Below, in pieces: positions 32,592 through 43,920 of a stretch of DNA of 64,000 bases. The stretch lies in contig CM065297.1 in assembly GCA_032871835.1 (NCBI GenBank), positions 23,614,098-23,678,097 of the forward strand, given 5' to 3'. The translations under genes were made by a program, and so were the position numbers. Positions within the stretch are counted from its first letter, which is position 1. Each line of letters begins with the position of its first letter. The notes beneath the pieces are model-generated. The model saw only the letters and a program-made list of their open reading frames with translations, had not been told where the DNA came from and did not search any database. This stretch comes from Dipteronia dyeriana. Taxonomy: Eukaryota; Streptophyta; Magnoliopsida; Sapindales; Sapindaceae.

Positions 32592-34591
32592 ATGAAGCTC
32601 CGCTCCTCGCAAGGGCAGCAGGGCATCTCGGGACAACCTTCTGCTACATCAACACAAAAGGTTCAGAGGAAAAGGAAAAAATCTGGGCTCCATAGCCAGA
32701 TTCCCATCCAGCCAGCTACTGTACGGGCTCTGGATCCCCCTCTGGGAAGCCAGGTCGAGCTTGACCAACAAGCGGCGGCCTTTGTAGAGAATGTCCGCCT
32801 TCGATTGCTCGCTGAGGGTATAGCTATCCAACAAACGGGTCTCTACAATCAAGGGGAATCAAGCAGGCCTGGGGCTAGGGAACCTGCCTTTGATCGCCTA
32901 GGGCGAGCCCCTCGGGAATCAACTCGTAACAGAGCAGGGCTCCCTACCTCGATTCGGGATAGGCTAGGGCCTATGCCCCACGTTCTCGAAGCGCTACCAA
33001 CCACGACAAGTCAAATCCGAGGTAGATGTCCTTCCCCGGGGACAGGAAGAGCTCCTCAACCCAACGACTTCAATGAGGGAAGCCCGGGGTAGAAATGAAG
33101 AAAGTCAGCAAAACCCCCGAGCAAGCCCCCTCAGAAGAAAGAACTTGGTAGAGGTCACCAGTTCATCAGAGGGATCTGGTGGTGAGGAATCCGAGATCGA
33201 CTCAAGGAATTCCAAAAGCAAGCGACTAAGGGACCAGTTAGTAGAGCTACAGAAATAGGTCCAATTGATGAAGAAGGGAAAGTATAAGAGGACAAGAAAG
33301 ATCCTCTAAGTGAGATGAACGCCCCTTTCACTAGAAGGATCCGGAAGGCAGAGCTCCCACCTAAGTTCAAAATGCCAGCTGACAGGTTCTCCGGGACTGA
33401 AGATCCGTTGAGCCACTTAGAGAGTTTCGTTCAACAAATGGAAGTCCAGAACACAACACGAGCAGCTATGTGTCGGATGTTCCCCACCACACTCACATAT
33501 TATGCTAAGACTTGGTTTAGGAAACTACCCGCTGGGAGCGTAGATTCCTTTACCAAAATATCAATTGATTTCTGCTCACAGTTCCAGGGGGTTAAGGCCG
33601 ATTGAAGGACCCGATTCATCTACAGTACGTGATCCAGGAGAGAGGGGAAACTCTCTGGGCTTATATCGAGCGGTTCCATAAGAAGGTCATCTAGATGGGG
33701 GTCTTCACCGAGAGAGAAACCCTCGCCAACTTCAGGAGAAACTTGTGGGCGGGAAAACTATTCCGGTCTTTTGTTAAGAGACCACCGGAAACCTACCGAG
33801 AAGCCTATGATCGGGCTCTGGAACAAATCGAGGTCGACGAATAGTTCAAGGTCAAGATGGAGCATTACGACGTGAGAACTGAAAAGCGACAAAAGAAGGA
33901 AGCTCTCAGACCCGAGCAAGATCAAAAAAGCCGGAACAAACCCCCCAATAAATCAACATACGGTTTCCTTCTTCCTCAGCCCTGACCAGAAAGGTATCCA
34001 GATAAACGGGCTCCTCCTTAAGCTTTACCACCTCCAGGGACAATGGCCCCAATAGCCCGATATGAGAGGGGATACGACCGTTACACTCCCTTGAATGCAT
34101 CTCGAGAAACAATCTACCTCGTTATTCGGGATAAGGATTTGTTACAGAAGCTTACTCCCATGAAAGTCTCGGTCGACAAAAGAAATCGTTATAAATATTG
34201 CGACTTTCATGAGGACGTAGGGCATAACACCTCAGAATGCTACAACCTGCGGAACCAGATTGAGGCTTTGATAATGGGAGGATGCTTGATCGATTTCTTA
34301 TAACAAGTTAGGGAGAATATTCAAACTGGAAGGGAGGTCCAAGCCGAGATTCGGGAACACGCTGAGAAGAGGAATGGAGATCAGACAGACCTGATGTAAC
34401 AGATTCAAGTAATTCACACTATCAGCGGAGGTCCCACTCTGGCCGGTATCTCCTACAATTCTAGAAAAAACCATGCGAGGAAGGTCTCTCGTACGGATTA
34501 AGGGCGAGATATCTACAAGGTCGACCAGAGATCGGCCAACCCCTCCCAGCTGTCTCAGATCATTTTCATTGAGGCAGATGACTTTAACATC
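32592..34591 (+). pseudogene. G4 gag polyprotein
   Basis: Begins at ATG 32592 (MKLRSSQGQQGISGQPSATS). The first 166 codons are open, then a frame change near 33080, a TAG at 33256-33258, and the capsid-like block FTRRIRKAELPPKFKMPADR...CRMFPTTLTYYAKTWFRKL (33315-33605). Further stops include TGA near 33602 and TAG at 33692-33694 in KKVI*MGVFTE, the latter shared with G5. The zinc knuckle YCDFHEDVGHNTSEC near 34198-34242 is C-X2-H-X4-H-X4-C. The N-terminal half is basic and disordered with an acidic/coiled segment before the capsid-like block. Confidence 0.88.
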
Positions 34592-35413
34592 GTGCAGCCA
34601 CATGATGATCCCATGGTCATTACATTACAAATTGCCAACTTCATGGTGCACCGCTTGCTCGTCGACACAGGTAGCAGCGTCGACATTTTGTTCAAAGATA
34701 CCTTGGAGAAGCTGAACTTGAAGCATTGGTGCTACAACAGTTGCTCTACTCCATTATACGGGTTCACTGGGGACTCCATCACACCCGTAGGATCAAAAAT
34801 CCTACCAGTGATCATCGGAGCCACACCTCTTCAACAAAACATCATGACCGAATTCGTAGTGGTGGATACCCCGTCGACTTACAACGCAATATTAGGGAGG
34901 CCATTTCTATCTTCCCTGAAGGGGGTCCTGTCTATTTACCACAATGTTCTGAAGTTCCCGGTAGGAGACAAGGTGGGAGAGGTTCGGGGTGATCAGCAAA
35001 CAGCCAGGAAATGCTACGCAGTGTCGGCTAACCCAGCAGCTCTAGCTAAACAGCTCGCCCAAGTAACAACTATCCAATGCGAGATGACCCCTGCACTAAA
35101 CCTAGAAGAAGCGGGCTCCGTCGATTGTCCCGAAGAAGGCCTTGTGGTGCCCGACATGGAAGAACAGAGAAGGGAATGGGCCAGCGGCCACCCGGTCGAC
35201 AAGTTAGAGGAGATTCCTGTTCGACTAACCGATCCCTCGAAGGTCGTCAAGATCGGAGCTACCCTTGAGCCAGGAATGAGAAAGGGCTTGATTATGCTTC
35301 TCATAGAGTTCAACGATATTTTCGCCTGGAGTCATGCGGAGATGCGAGGGATCTGGATGACAATAGCTGCTCATATACTGGCGGTGGATCTGACATTCAA
35401 GCCTGTTAAATAG
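34592..35413 (+). pseudogene. G4 aspartic protease and linker to reverse transcriptase
   Basis: A 273-codon open piece. The catalytic LVDTGSSVDILF lies near 34658-34690, the second conserved part AILGRPFLSSLKGVLSIYH near 34888-34940, followed by an acidic linker and the LEPGMRKGLIMLLIEFNDIF segment that precedes reverse transcriptase in this clade. A TAG at 35411-35413 ends it. Protease residues look intact, but upstream gag and downstream pol are interrupted. Confidence 0.87.
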
Positions 35414-36700
35414 AAAAGGTGCCACTTCAACAATGAAAGAAATATGGCGGTTCAAAAAGAGGTGGATAAACTCACCCGGGCAGGCTTCATTCGAGAAGCC
35501 CGCTATCCCGAATGGCTCGCCAACGTGGTCATGGTCACGAAGGTAAATAAGAAGTGGCGCATGTGCTTGGAGTACACCGACCTCAACCGGGCATGCCCGA
35601 AGAACAGTTTTCCTCTGCCAAAAATTGATCAGTTGGTCGATTCCACCTTCGGGAACAAGCTCCTGAGCTTCATGTACGCATTTTCCGGCTACAACCAGAT
35701 TATGCATCCCGTGGACCAAGAAAAGACCAGCTTCATCACCGCGCAAGGCCTATATTGCTACAGGGTAATGCCTTTCGGGCTCAAAAATGCTGGAGCTACT
35801 TACCAGCAGTTAGTCAACCATTTGTTTAAACCCAAAATTGGAAGGCCGATGGAGGTATATATCGACGATATGATCACTAAGTCTTCGACCTTGGAAGGCC
35901 ACCTGGACGACCTTCGAAGGACCTTCATGATCCTAAGGGAAAACCGGAAGAGGTTGAACCCTTCCAAATACGCCTTTAGTGTAACTGCGGGAAAGTTTCT
36001 AGGCTTCATGGTCCATGAAAGAGGTATAGAGGCTAACCCAGAATAAATCACTGCTATCATGGGTCTAGAATTCCCCGCATCTCTCAAACAGGTTCAAGCC
36101 TTGAGCGGTCAGGTAACAGCGCTTAACAGGTTCATCTCCCGGTCTACCGATAAGTGCCTACCATTCTTCAAAGCTATCAAGCAGGGAAGAAACATGAAGT
36201 GGGATCAGGAGTGCGAACAGGCTTTCCAAGCTTTGAAAATATACCTAACAAGCCCTCCACTGCTGGTCAAGCCAAATCCTAGAGAAAAGCTCCAAATATA
36301 CTTGGCCGTTTCAGAAACCGCTGTAAGTGAGGCCTTGGTCAAGGAATGTGGGGATAGGATCCAGCGACCTATCTACTATGTGAGTCGCGCTCTAACCAAG
36401 CCCGAAAAAAACTATACTTTGCTGGAAAAGCTCGCTTATGCCTTGGTGACCTCGGTAAGGAAACTCCGTCCTTACTTTCATGCTCATTCAATAGCAGTGG
36501 TGACGGACCAACCCCTCCGTCAGTTCTTGCAAAGGCCGAATGTTTCTGGAAGGCTGGTTCTATGGGCCCTAGAGATTACCCAGTTCGATTTAAAATATAA
36601 GCCTAGGACCATGATAAAAGCTCAAGCACTAGCGGACTTTGTGGCCGAACTTTCTGTACCTTCAGATCAGGCAACCCCTGCGGTAACAGATGTTACCCTT
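35414..36700 (+). pseudogene. G4 reverse transcriptase and Ty3-type RNase H
   Basis: Reverse transcriptase: KLTRAGFIREARYPEWLANV, KKWRMCLEYTDLNRACPKN, SFMYAFSGYNQIMHP, TSFITAQGLYCYRVMPFGL, and the intact catalytic box EVYIDDMITKS (about 35850-35885). A TAA at about 36044 breaks the chain after ERGIEANPE. The RNase H part (from 36059) holds LKQVQALSGQVTALNRFISR, QRPIYYVSRALTKPEKNYTL, AVVTDQPLRQFLQRP and the tail IKAQALADFVAELS. Confidence 0.9.
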
Positions 36701-37230
36701 GAGAGGATTCCAGAAGCTGACAACTGGCCAGAGGGCTACAAGTCATGGACTCTCTACACTGACGGAGCTTCCGGGCAGTCCGGGGAGGAGCGGGCATAGT
36801 CCTTATCGACCCCGAAGGAACTGAGTGCTGCCATTGTTTCAGGTTCGAATTTAAAGCCACAAACAATGAAGCGGAATACGAATCCCTGCTAGTTGGGATT
36901 AAAGCTGTCATAGAGCTCGGGGTCGATTACCTGAACATCAAGAACGACTCTTCACTCGTGGTCAACCCAGTTTCCAGGAATTATCAGGCCAAAGGGGATA
37001 ACATGATCACTTACCTGAAACGGGTACAACAACTCATATCTAGATTTAGAGGATTTAGAATCGAGCAGATACCTAGACAGCTAAACCATCGGGCTGACGT
37101 CCTAGCTAAGATAGCTGCCTATGGTGTCCAGACCCTACCGCACGGAGTCCCTCTTCAAGTAATCCCCCTACCTAGCACTACGACGGGTAAGGAAGCTTAT
37201 ACCCTGGACCGACAGCCATGCTGGATGGAT
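36701..37230 (+). pseudogene. G4 second RNase H domain (aRNH type)
   Basis: WTLYTDGASGQSG carries the first catalytic Asp; a frameshift follows at about 36785-36797. The domain goes on in the next frame with GIVLIDPEGTECCHCF, NNEAEYESLLVGI (Glu), IKNDSSLVVNPV (Asp) and RQLNHRADVLAKI (His, Asp). Having a second RNase H after the Ty3 one marks the Tat clade. Confidence 0.87.
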
Positions 37231-38444
37231 CCAATAGCAGAATATCTACAGGAGGGAAAACTCCCCGGGGAGCCTGACCAAGCTAGGAGGGTAAAAAGAC
37301 TCTCGGTCCGATATTGCATGATAGATGGACATTTATACCGAAGGGGGAAAACCCTTCCTCTTTTCCGATGTCTACACCCGGAAGATGCCAAGTGGGCTTT
37401 GAGAGAGGTTCATTCCGGGGAATGCGGGAACCATATTAGGGGAGAGGCCTTGGCATATCAGGTTCTCCGCATGGGGTATTACTGGCCGACCATCCATCAA
37501 GATGCTAAGAACTTAGTGCAAACCTGCGATGCGTGCCAGAAGGCCGCAAACTTGAGTCACCTCCCTCTAGAGCGTTTGTCGTCCCTTAGTTCGCCATACC
37601 CCTTTGCTATGTGGGGGGTCGATTTGATTAGACCCCTTCCTACAGCTCCGGGACAGGCCAAGCATGCTATCGTAACAATTGACTACTTCACAAGATGGAT
37701 TAAAGCCGGACCACTCTCCTTGATATCGGAAGAAAACACAACAAGATTCATCAAAACCAATGTAGTTTGCAGGTTCGAAACCCCTCTAGTCATCATAACC
37801 GACCTTGGGAAACAGTTCGATAATGCCCGATTCAGAGATTTCTGTCAAGGTTTGGGAATTGACCTTCGTTTTGCTTCGGTAGCCCACCCTCAGACCAACG
37901 GTCTTGTGGAATCCACGAACAAAACCATCAAGAAGTTGTTGAAGAAAAAGCTACAACAAAAGAAAGGCAGATGGGTAGAGGAGCTTCCCGAGGTCCTCTG
38001 AGCTTACCGCACTACAAAGTGAACAGCTACCGGAGAAACGCCCTACTCGCTGGCCTTTGAGGTTGAAGCAGTCTTACATATAGAGCACAAGTTGACCTCC
38101 TTTAGAGTCCAACGGTTTGAACTGGGAAGCAATGAAAACAAGCTCAGAGCTAGTTTGGACCTCCTGGAGGAAAAGCAAGATCGAATAGCTGAAAAGGTAG
38201 CAATCTAACAAGGCAGGATTGCTAGGTACTTCAACAAGAGGGTTAAAACCCGAATCTTCAAAGAAGGTGATTTGGTCCTCCAGAAAGTGACGTTAAACAC
38301 CAAGAAGTCCTAGGGCCCAACTGGGAATGACCCTACCTAATAAAAATTGTGATTCGTAATGGGGCGTACAAGCTCGAGGATATGGATGGCCGACTCATAA
38401 ACCATACTTGGAATACGGATTACCTAAGGAAATTCTACCCTTGA
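37231..38444 (+). pseudogene. G4 integrase
   Basis: The HHCC motif spans VHSGECGNHIRGEALAYQ...CDACQKAANL (about 37405-37550). Core catalytic residues: Asp in WGVDLI (about 37615), Asp in IITDLGKQFDN (about 37795), Glu in GLVESTNKT (about 37905), all present. A TGA at 37999-38001 interrupts the chain, then TGA near 38020, TAA at 38206-38208 and TGA at 38328-38330; the last two occur at the same sites in G5. The family C-terminus DYLRKFYP ends at TGA 38442-38444. Confidence 0.9.
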
Positions 38445-38619
38445 ACAGGGGACTCAGGAGCAGAAACCCTCCGACAAGCTTCTTTTTATTTTCTGACAGT
38501 ATTGTACTCCATCTTCCATATCAATAAAGCTCGTCTGTTTTCTTGTTTACTCCATCTTCGACTATGTTCTACAATGATTTGGGTCTACATGGAAGGTTTC
38601 GACATTATCGCCTCAAGAC

Positions 38620-39170
38620 CAGGGGTAAGCTGGGGAAGCCCCCTCGCTGCTTCGGATGCCTCGGCCGGGCACCACCCCCCTCCAAGAAGGGTCCGAGTGT
38701 AAGAGCATAGTTATCATCCATATCTCGAGACCAGGAAATAGCTAGATAGTGCTCCTGATGCCTAGGTCGGGCTACCACCCCAAGAAGGGTCTGAGTGTAA
38801 GAGCATAGTTGCCATCCAGATCTCGAGACCAGGAAATAGCTAGACAGCGCTCCTGATGCCTTGGTCGGGCTACCACCCCCAAGAAGGATCTGAGTGTAAG
38901 AGCATAGTTGCCATCCAGATCTCGAGACTAGGAAATAGCTAGATAGACCTCCTAATGCCTTGGTCGGGCTACCACCCCCAAGAAGGATCTGAGTGTAAGA
39001 GCATAGTTGCCATCCAGACCAGGAAATAGCTAGATAGCGCTCCTGATGCCTTGGTTGGGCTACCACCCCTAAGAAAGATCTGAGTGTAAGAGCATAGTTG
39101 CCATCCATACCAGGAAATAGCTAGATAGCGCTCATGATGCCTTGGTCAGGCTACCACCCCCAAGAAAGAA
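38620..39170 (+). repeat. G4 tandem array, about 99-bp unit, five to six copies
   Basis: Contiguous copies of the same unit as in G3 (GAAATAGCTAGATAGCGCTC, CTGATGCCTTGGTCGGGCTA, CCACCCCCAAGAAGGATCTG, AGTGTAAGAGCATAGTTGCC). Two units near 39018 and 39108 lack the ATCTCGAG segment. Because 99 is divisible by three, the minus strand stays open across the array for 167 codons with a 33-residue period; I treat that as a by-product. Confidence 0.9.
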
Positions 39171-39709
39171 TCGAGCTTAAAAGCCAAATCCCTCCTGATC
39201 CCGAGCCTAAGAAGGGACTAAACAGTTCTCCACTTAATGTTCTACTCGGGCTACAACCTCCCAAAGGGGCCTAGGGATGGAGGGCTCGACTTACTTAAAC
39301 TCTAAATGCTCCTGTTATTTTACTAGCTCTCCTTGATACAGGGTTACTTACTACAGCAAACCCACATTCAAACAAGGGGACTGTCAGCTGAAGAAGTGGA
39401 GCTAGGAGTTCCATTGGTATGGGGGCTCAATGCTAATAACTTGTTTTTCTTATCTTACTTTTTCCCAAATATAGCTCGCTTCGATATAAAAGCTGGACGA
39501 TCAAGCAAGTACATGGGAGCAAGATTTAGATCTGAGATTAAACTTTTATTATCAAGTAAGGGATCCCCCAACAAGGCTACTACAAGCAAGGGGGGCCCAA
39601 TCCCTGGTTCCGGGCTACAAAGGAAAACTAATAAGAGATCAAACACAGTTGAAGATGGGATGACCACCCCCTTTTCCGGGCATTCAAAATAAATTACATG
39701 GAAGACAAC
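39171..39709. other. G4 non-coding stretch between array and antisense gene
   Basis: No gene recognised. A short plus-strand open stretch at 39333-39692 has no family resemblance. Probably holds the 3' untranslated region of the antisense gene. Confidence 0.45.
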
Positions 39710-42355
39710 TCAAGCTTCTTCATCTTCCTGAGGGCCTTCAGCTTCCTCCTCCACAAAATGGACCTCGCCCCCTGCTCCCATCTCCAGTCGCGGCTCATTC
39801 TGATCAGCTGCATCTAACGCTTCCGCCATTTCCTCCTCGGGATCAGCCCCTGTCACCTCGGGGTCAACAAGATCTTCCTCCACGATTTCATTAATCACTG
39901 CCATAACATCAGGAGGAATAGCTGCATCAAAAAGGCTGGTCGCCGACTCAGGCACGGTCCCGCCTTCTGTTTACCCCATTCTTGAGTGCATTACGGGAGG
40001 ATCTCGGGCTTCCGCTAGGCATCTTTCTAGCTCCTCGTTATAAACCCCCTCCGAGGATTCACCGGGACCAGATGCTAGAAAGGCTGAAACAGGAGGGGGC
40101 GGATTTGGCACCTCCAACTGCTTCTCCGCTCTCTCCCCGGAAGAACCAACTCCATCAGTTTCGGGACGAGAATCTCCGCAGCCCGTAACATGGCCTCTGC
40201 TCTATCCCAACAGGTAATGCTAGAGAGATCGAATGGAGAAGGGAGAGCCTCTGCTACTTGATAGGAGGCATAGAAGTACCCCTCGCTAAAAGAGGCTTCC
40301 ACTTCGGTTTGGAGCTGGGTAACTCGAGCCTGCAAGTTTTGGTTTTCAACATCTAGGGCCTTCGCCTCTGCCTCTGCCATCCAGTCATCCCGCTGGCTAG
40401 CCCGCCGTTTCGATAGGAGAGTCTCCTGATCAAAAGCTCGCTTCAGCCTCTCAAGATCGTATTGAAGCTCAACTAGCTGCGTCTCCATTCCTTGTTGGCT
40501 AGAGGTCATCTCTTAGACCACGGTCTGAGCCCACCCTAGCAACCCCATGGCTCGCTCAGCTTCAACCTCAGCCTTGGCTGCCTCGATCACGAAGGAAGGC
40601 TACCTGATGCCCCATGGCCACCTGAAACTTAAAAGCATGCAAAGGAAAATCATGTTAGAAAATGACAAGTCAAGTAGCTCAATGAAGAAGTAAAAGCGAC
40701 ATTTTACCTCGGCTAAAAGGGCGGACCCTTTGGTGATCAAGACGTCTACGGGCATCGCAGACATCTTAGAAAGCCCGCCGCCTAGACAAGATGCGACAAA
40801 TTGCTTCAGGACCTCATCCTGACCCACCGAGCTCTATTGCTGGTGGGGACGAGAAGGGGCGACCTTAGAAAAATCGGCATCGGGCTCCCCGGGAACCTTG
40901 ACTACTCGAGATACAACCAGATCTGCAGATAGGGGTCGCGGGACTCGGGGGGATCGTTTGGAACAGTAACTTCTGGATGAGGGGAATGAACAGACTTATT
41001 GACGACTTGGGAAGCAGACCCTCCTCGGTTTAAAGCCTTTGCAACCCGAGATGCCAGAAGAGCCATCTTGGACTTCACCTGGGAAGGAGAAGGAGAAGGA
41101 GAAAGGGAAGAAACGAACGGGGCAGCTACCTTAGTGGTTGACCCCCCCTTCTTCGGAAAAGTCTGGAGAGCTCCCAGAGACGATCTGGAAGGAGGAGGAG
41201 GTATCCCAGCTTGTCGGGTTTTCCGAGAAGCTGGAGCAACAACACATACTGTTAGAGAAAAGAATCAAGATTATCAGAACTGAACCCTTAAATAAAAAAA
41301 GAAAGAAAAGAAAAGCAAGATAGATCAAGATACTTACGAGGGGTAGCACTGGATATCCGCAGGTACCTGTTTACCCCGCGGGGATCGAAGGGGTCAGCGG
41401 TCGGAAACTTCCGATTCAAATTATTCCTAGCTAGAATGGTCTTTAGCACGGCTTCAGCTTCATCGGGCAAGGAATCCCGACCCCAGGTGGGTTTGTCACT
41501 AGGGGCGGTAGGAACCTCAAGCTCATGCCCGCCGACAAAGACGGAGCTCCCCCAGTCTCCCCCCACCAATACCCAGTCTTCTTTCAATGCGGGGTCCTTC
41601 TTTGAAGCCCCGGGGATGATAAAATTGAGTCTATTCTTAGCATTGGCATAGGATTGGCCTCGTAGGACTCCTGCCAGGCTGCCGATCTGGAAAAGGAAGG
41701 CAAGCTCCTCAGCACCGGGCTCCCTAGTTACGCCGCTCAGCTCGTATTGCTCCCTCCACAATACCAGAAAGTCGATTAGATGCCTCCAGAAGCCGGGCTT
41801 CAGTTGAAGCGGAGCCAACTGAAGGGCATTGAGAGCCCGTCGTAGGGTGAGGTGAAGAGGAAGCCTCACCCCGCTCTCAAAAGCCGCGGCATGGATAAGA
41901 ACCACACCTTTGGGTGGGCTAAAAGCATCGTAGATCCAATGGGGGAAGGTTAGAGAAACGGTATCAGGAATACCATACTTGTCCCGTAGACGGCCGATCG
42001 ACTGAGGATCTACAGTAGAGTCTGGGATGACCCTGGGTTTGAAAGGAAGGATTGTCACTGGAGGAAGCTCCGCCACCTTGACTTGAGCCCTCCCGACCGC
42101 ATCTAATCTCTCTCTGACGTCAAAGTCTTCGTCGACTAAGTTCAGAGGGTTGTCAAGCCGGTTCAAAAAGCCAGAGCCGATAGAAGCGTTCCTGTTTGAA
42201 CGACGGCGCTGGCAGAGGGGGGAAGATTCCTTGTCGCTTGAAATCCCTCGCAACCTCTTAAGATGAGCTAGGTTAGGGCCCCCGGAGCCCTCCACCAAGG
42301 CATCAACACTATCTGTGGAAGTCGATATCGATGGGAAAGAGAGGTGAGAGAGCAA
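39710..42355 (-). pseudogene. G4 antisense gene: Transposase_28-like protein with introns, nearly intact first exon
   Basis: Encoded opposite to gag-pol, just inside the 3' LTR. Exon 1 runs from ATG 42355 to about 41338 and is fully open. It has a Ser-rich start, IPDTVSLTFPHWIYDAFSPP, a central LNALQLAPLQLKPGFWRHLI and DFLVLWREQYEL stretch, and NRLNFIIPGASKKDPALKED, recalling the plant 'putative gypsy type transposon' domain (PF04195). Intron 1 is 41231-41337 (GTAAGT...TTGTTGCTCCAG). Exon 2 is Ser/Pro/Lys-rich with a stop near 40920 and ends DVLITKGSALLAE at a GTAAAA donor (40707). Exon 3 has a decayed acceptor near 40640, then a coiled coil (QQGMETQLVELQYDLERLKR, 40509-40200), and an acidic tail ending EDEEA at 39710. 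Exon 1 is preserved far better than gag-pol. Biological role unknown; an accessory or regulatory protein is inference. Confidence 0.75.
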
Positions 42356-42665
42356 GTGAAAGATTTCGGCAGAAAAAACGGGGAAGAAGAAATTTGAAAG
42401 TTTGAGATTTGAGGAAGTATGAAGAAGGTGACGGTCAGGCCGGGATTAAATAGAGGTCTATGGGCGATATCCTCGGGAAGATCACCGCCGTATTACAGCC
42501 GTTTTTCTTCGAATAACACTCAGTTTCAAATTCAAAATGTTGGGTAATTAATGAGAAAATTTCGCTCTCATTAATTATCTTTATGGCGAAAAACTTTCTC
42601 AATTAAACAAGGAATCTGACTCCAACCCCAACTCTACCACCGGTGTTCAAGTCAGAGGGGACTTC

Positions 42666-43367
42666 TGTTAATAGGGAAATTTGGCCAGGGGTCAAAGAGA
42701 AATTTTCCACCTTCAATCGACAATCGACAATCGACAATCATGAAGCCCGGTAAAGCCACCCCGCAAGAGCAGGGAAGGCTGATTAGGCTTCAAAGTTACC
42801 AAAAGACAAGCCAGACGCGACCGTGATGAGCCCCCACAGGAGTACTGGAGTCTGGGCTTCTTCAGGCCATCTATCGGGGAACCACGGCTCAAAGGTCGAG
42901 CTCCACAACCGCCCGTAAATTCCAGGGGAAGTCTCCAAGCTCAAGGGACATTCGAAAGAAACCCCCCACATGAGGGAAGAATCACGCTTGGATTTACACT
43001 ACCCCAACTACCTCACGGAGAGGTCTATAAGAGCACCTCAAGCCCCCACAGGTTAGGGAAAATCCATCTTAAGCTTCTAAGAACAGAGACAAAGCATGGA
43101 TTCACCTCGCTCTACGGGGCAACGGGCAGCTGGCAGGGTGACCTCCATGAAGATCGATGGCACGAATGCACACAAGATCATCTCCACATGATATCTATAT
43201 GCACGTCAAGAGTTTAAATTCAAATAAGGGAACCAACTTATCTTCTTCAACGATGTCATCAAATCCGGAAACAATACAAATTTAAATAACAAATCCTGCC
43301 CGATAAGGAGGGAACGGATTCATGAGATTACGGTAGAGTATTCGTAAACTAAAAACCTACTTGGACA

Positions 43368-43416
<49 letters not shown>

Positions 43417-43792
43417 GCCAAGCAAGGGGAAAAGCGATAGACAAAAAAAGAACGAACGACAGAGACATAAAATTATAAACAACAGACATACACATAGAAG
43501 GAGAGCCTAAATTCTGATTACAGAACACGGTCACCTTCATCTCCATTATTCGACAGGCACCAAGGTGCCATCACCCTACACCTCCGAGAGATTGTGAGCA
43601 GATAAGAGAGTTATTTGTATCTTAAAGCAATATATCAAACATAGAGCTCCCATTTACTGTTATTACCTCACGTCTCTTTCTTAAACAGGTCGGGAACCAA
43701 CGGTACCCCCTGACCTCGGCCACCGCTTTCGTGGTAGTGATCTCTAGGGTGTTAACAGAAATTTCGCATCTCGAGTAAATTTCCCGTCAACA
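42666..43792 (+). repeat. G4 3' LTR
   Basis: Starts TGTTAATAGGGAAATTTGG after a purine-rich CAGAGGGGACTTC, the likely polypurine tract, and ends CCCGTCAACA, 1127 bp. Compared with the 5' LTR it has a triplicated TCGACAA near 42716-42740, an approximately 31-bp deletion near 42965 and a long TA/TG tract. Confidence 0.92.
43369..43414 (+). repeat. (TA)n(TG)n microsatellite in the G4 3' LTR
   Basis: About seven TA units run into sixteen TG units at 43383-43414. The matching site in the 5' LTR has only a short ATATATATATG, so the tract expanded after insertion. Confidence 0.95.
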
Positions 43793-43920
43793 ATATGTAA
43801 AAGTATAACCTAGTTCTGGCCCTGGCCACTACCTGCAGGGTCATCAATATATAGATTATTGAAATTTATATTAAGCTCTTTATCTACAGTTAGATTTTAC
43901 AACCTTTTTTTAGCATGCTC

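Larger units (their letters stand above)
31412..43792 (+). mobile_element. G4: full-length Tat-type Ty3/gypsy retrotransposon inserted in hAT
   Basis: A 12.4-kb element with both LTRs, primer-binding site, gag-pol, tandem array and antisense gene. Flanking pentamers ACATG (31407-31411) and ATATG (43793-43797) are a target-site duplication with one change. The two LTRs differ by scattered substitutions, an approximately 31-bp deletion in the 3' LTR and microsatellite expansion, so the insertion is not recent. Gag-pol has many stops. It is the best template for the structure of this family. Confidence 0.93.

Noticed and set aside
35225..35746. A 173-codon minus-strand reading frame over the G4 reverse transcriptase
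   Set aside because: It lies opposite well-recognised protease/reverse-transcriptase coding sequence and has no family resemblance; it is a shadow.
38605..39108. A 167-codon minus-strand reading frame with a 33-residue repeat
   Set aside because: It is the 99-bp tandem array read as protein. The period is divisible by three so the frame stays open; unit edges are ragged, and the arrays in G2 and G3 do not keep it.
39333..39692. A 119-codon plus-strand gene in G4
   Set aside because: It lies in the spacer homologous to non-coding parts of G2 and G3, is not conserved there, and resembles no known protein.
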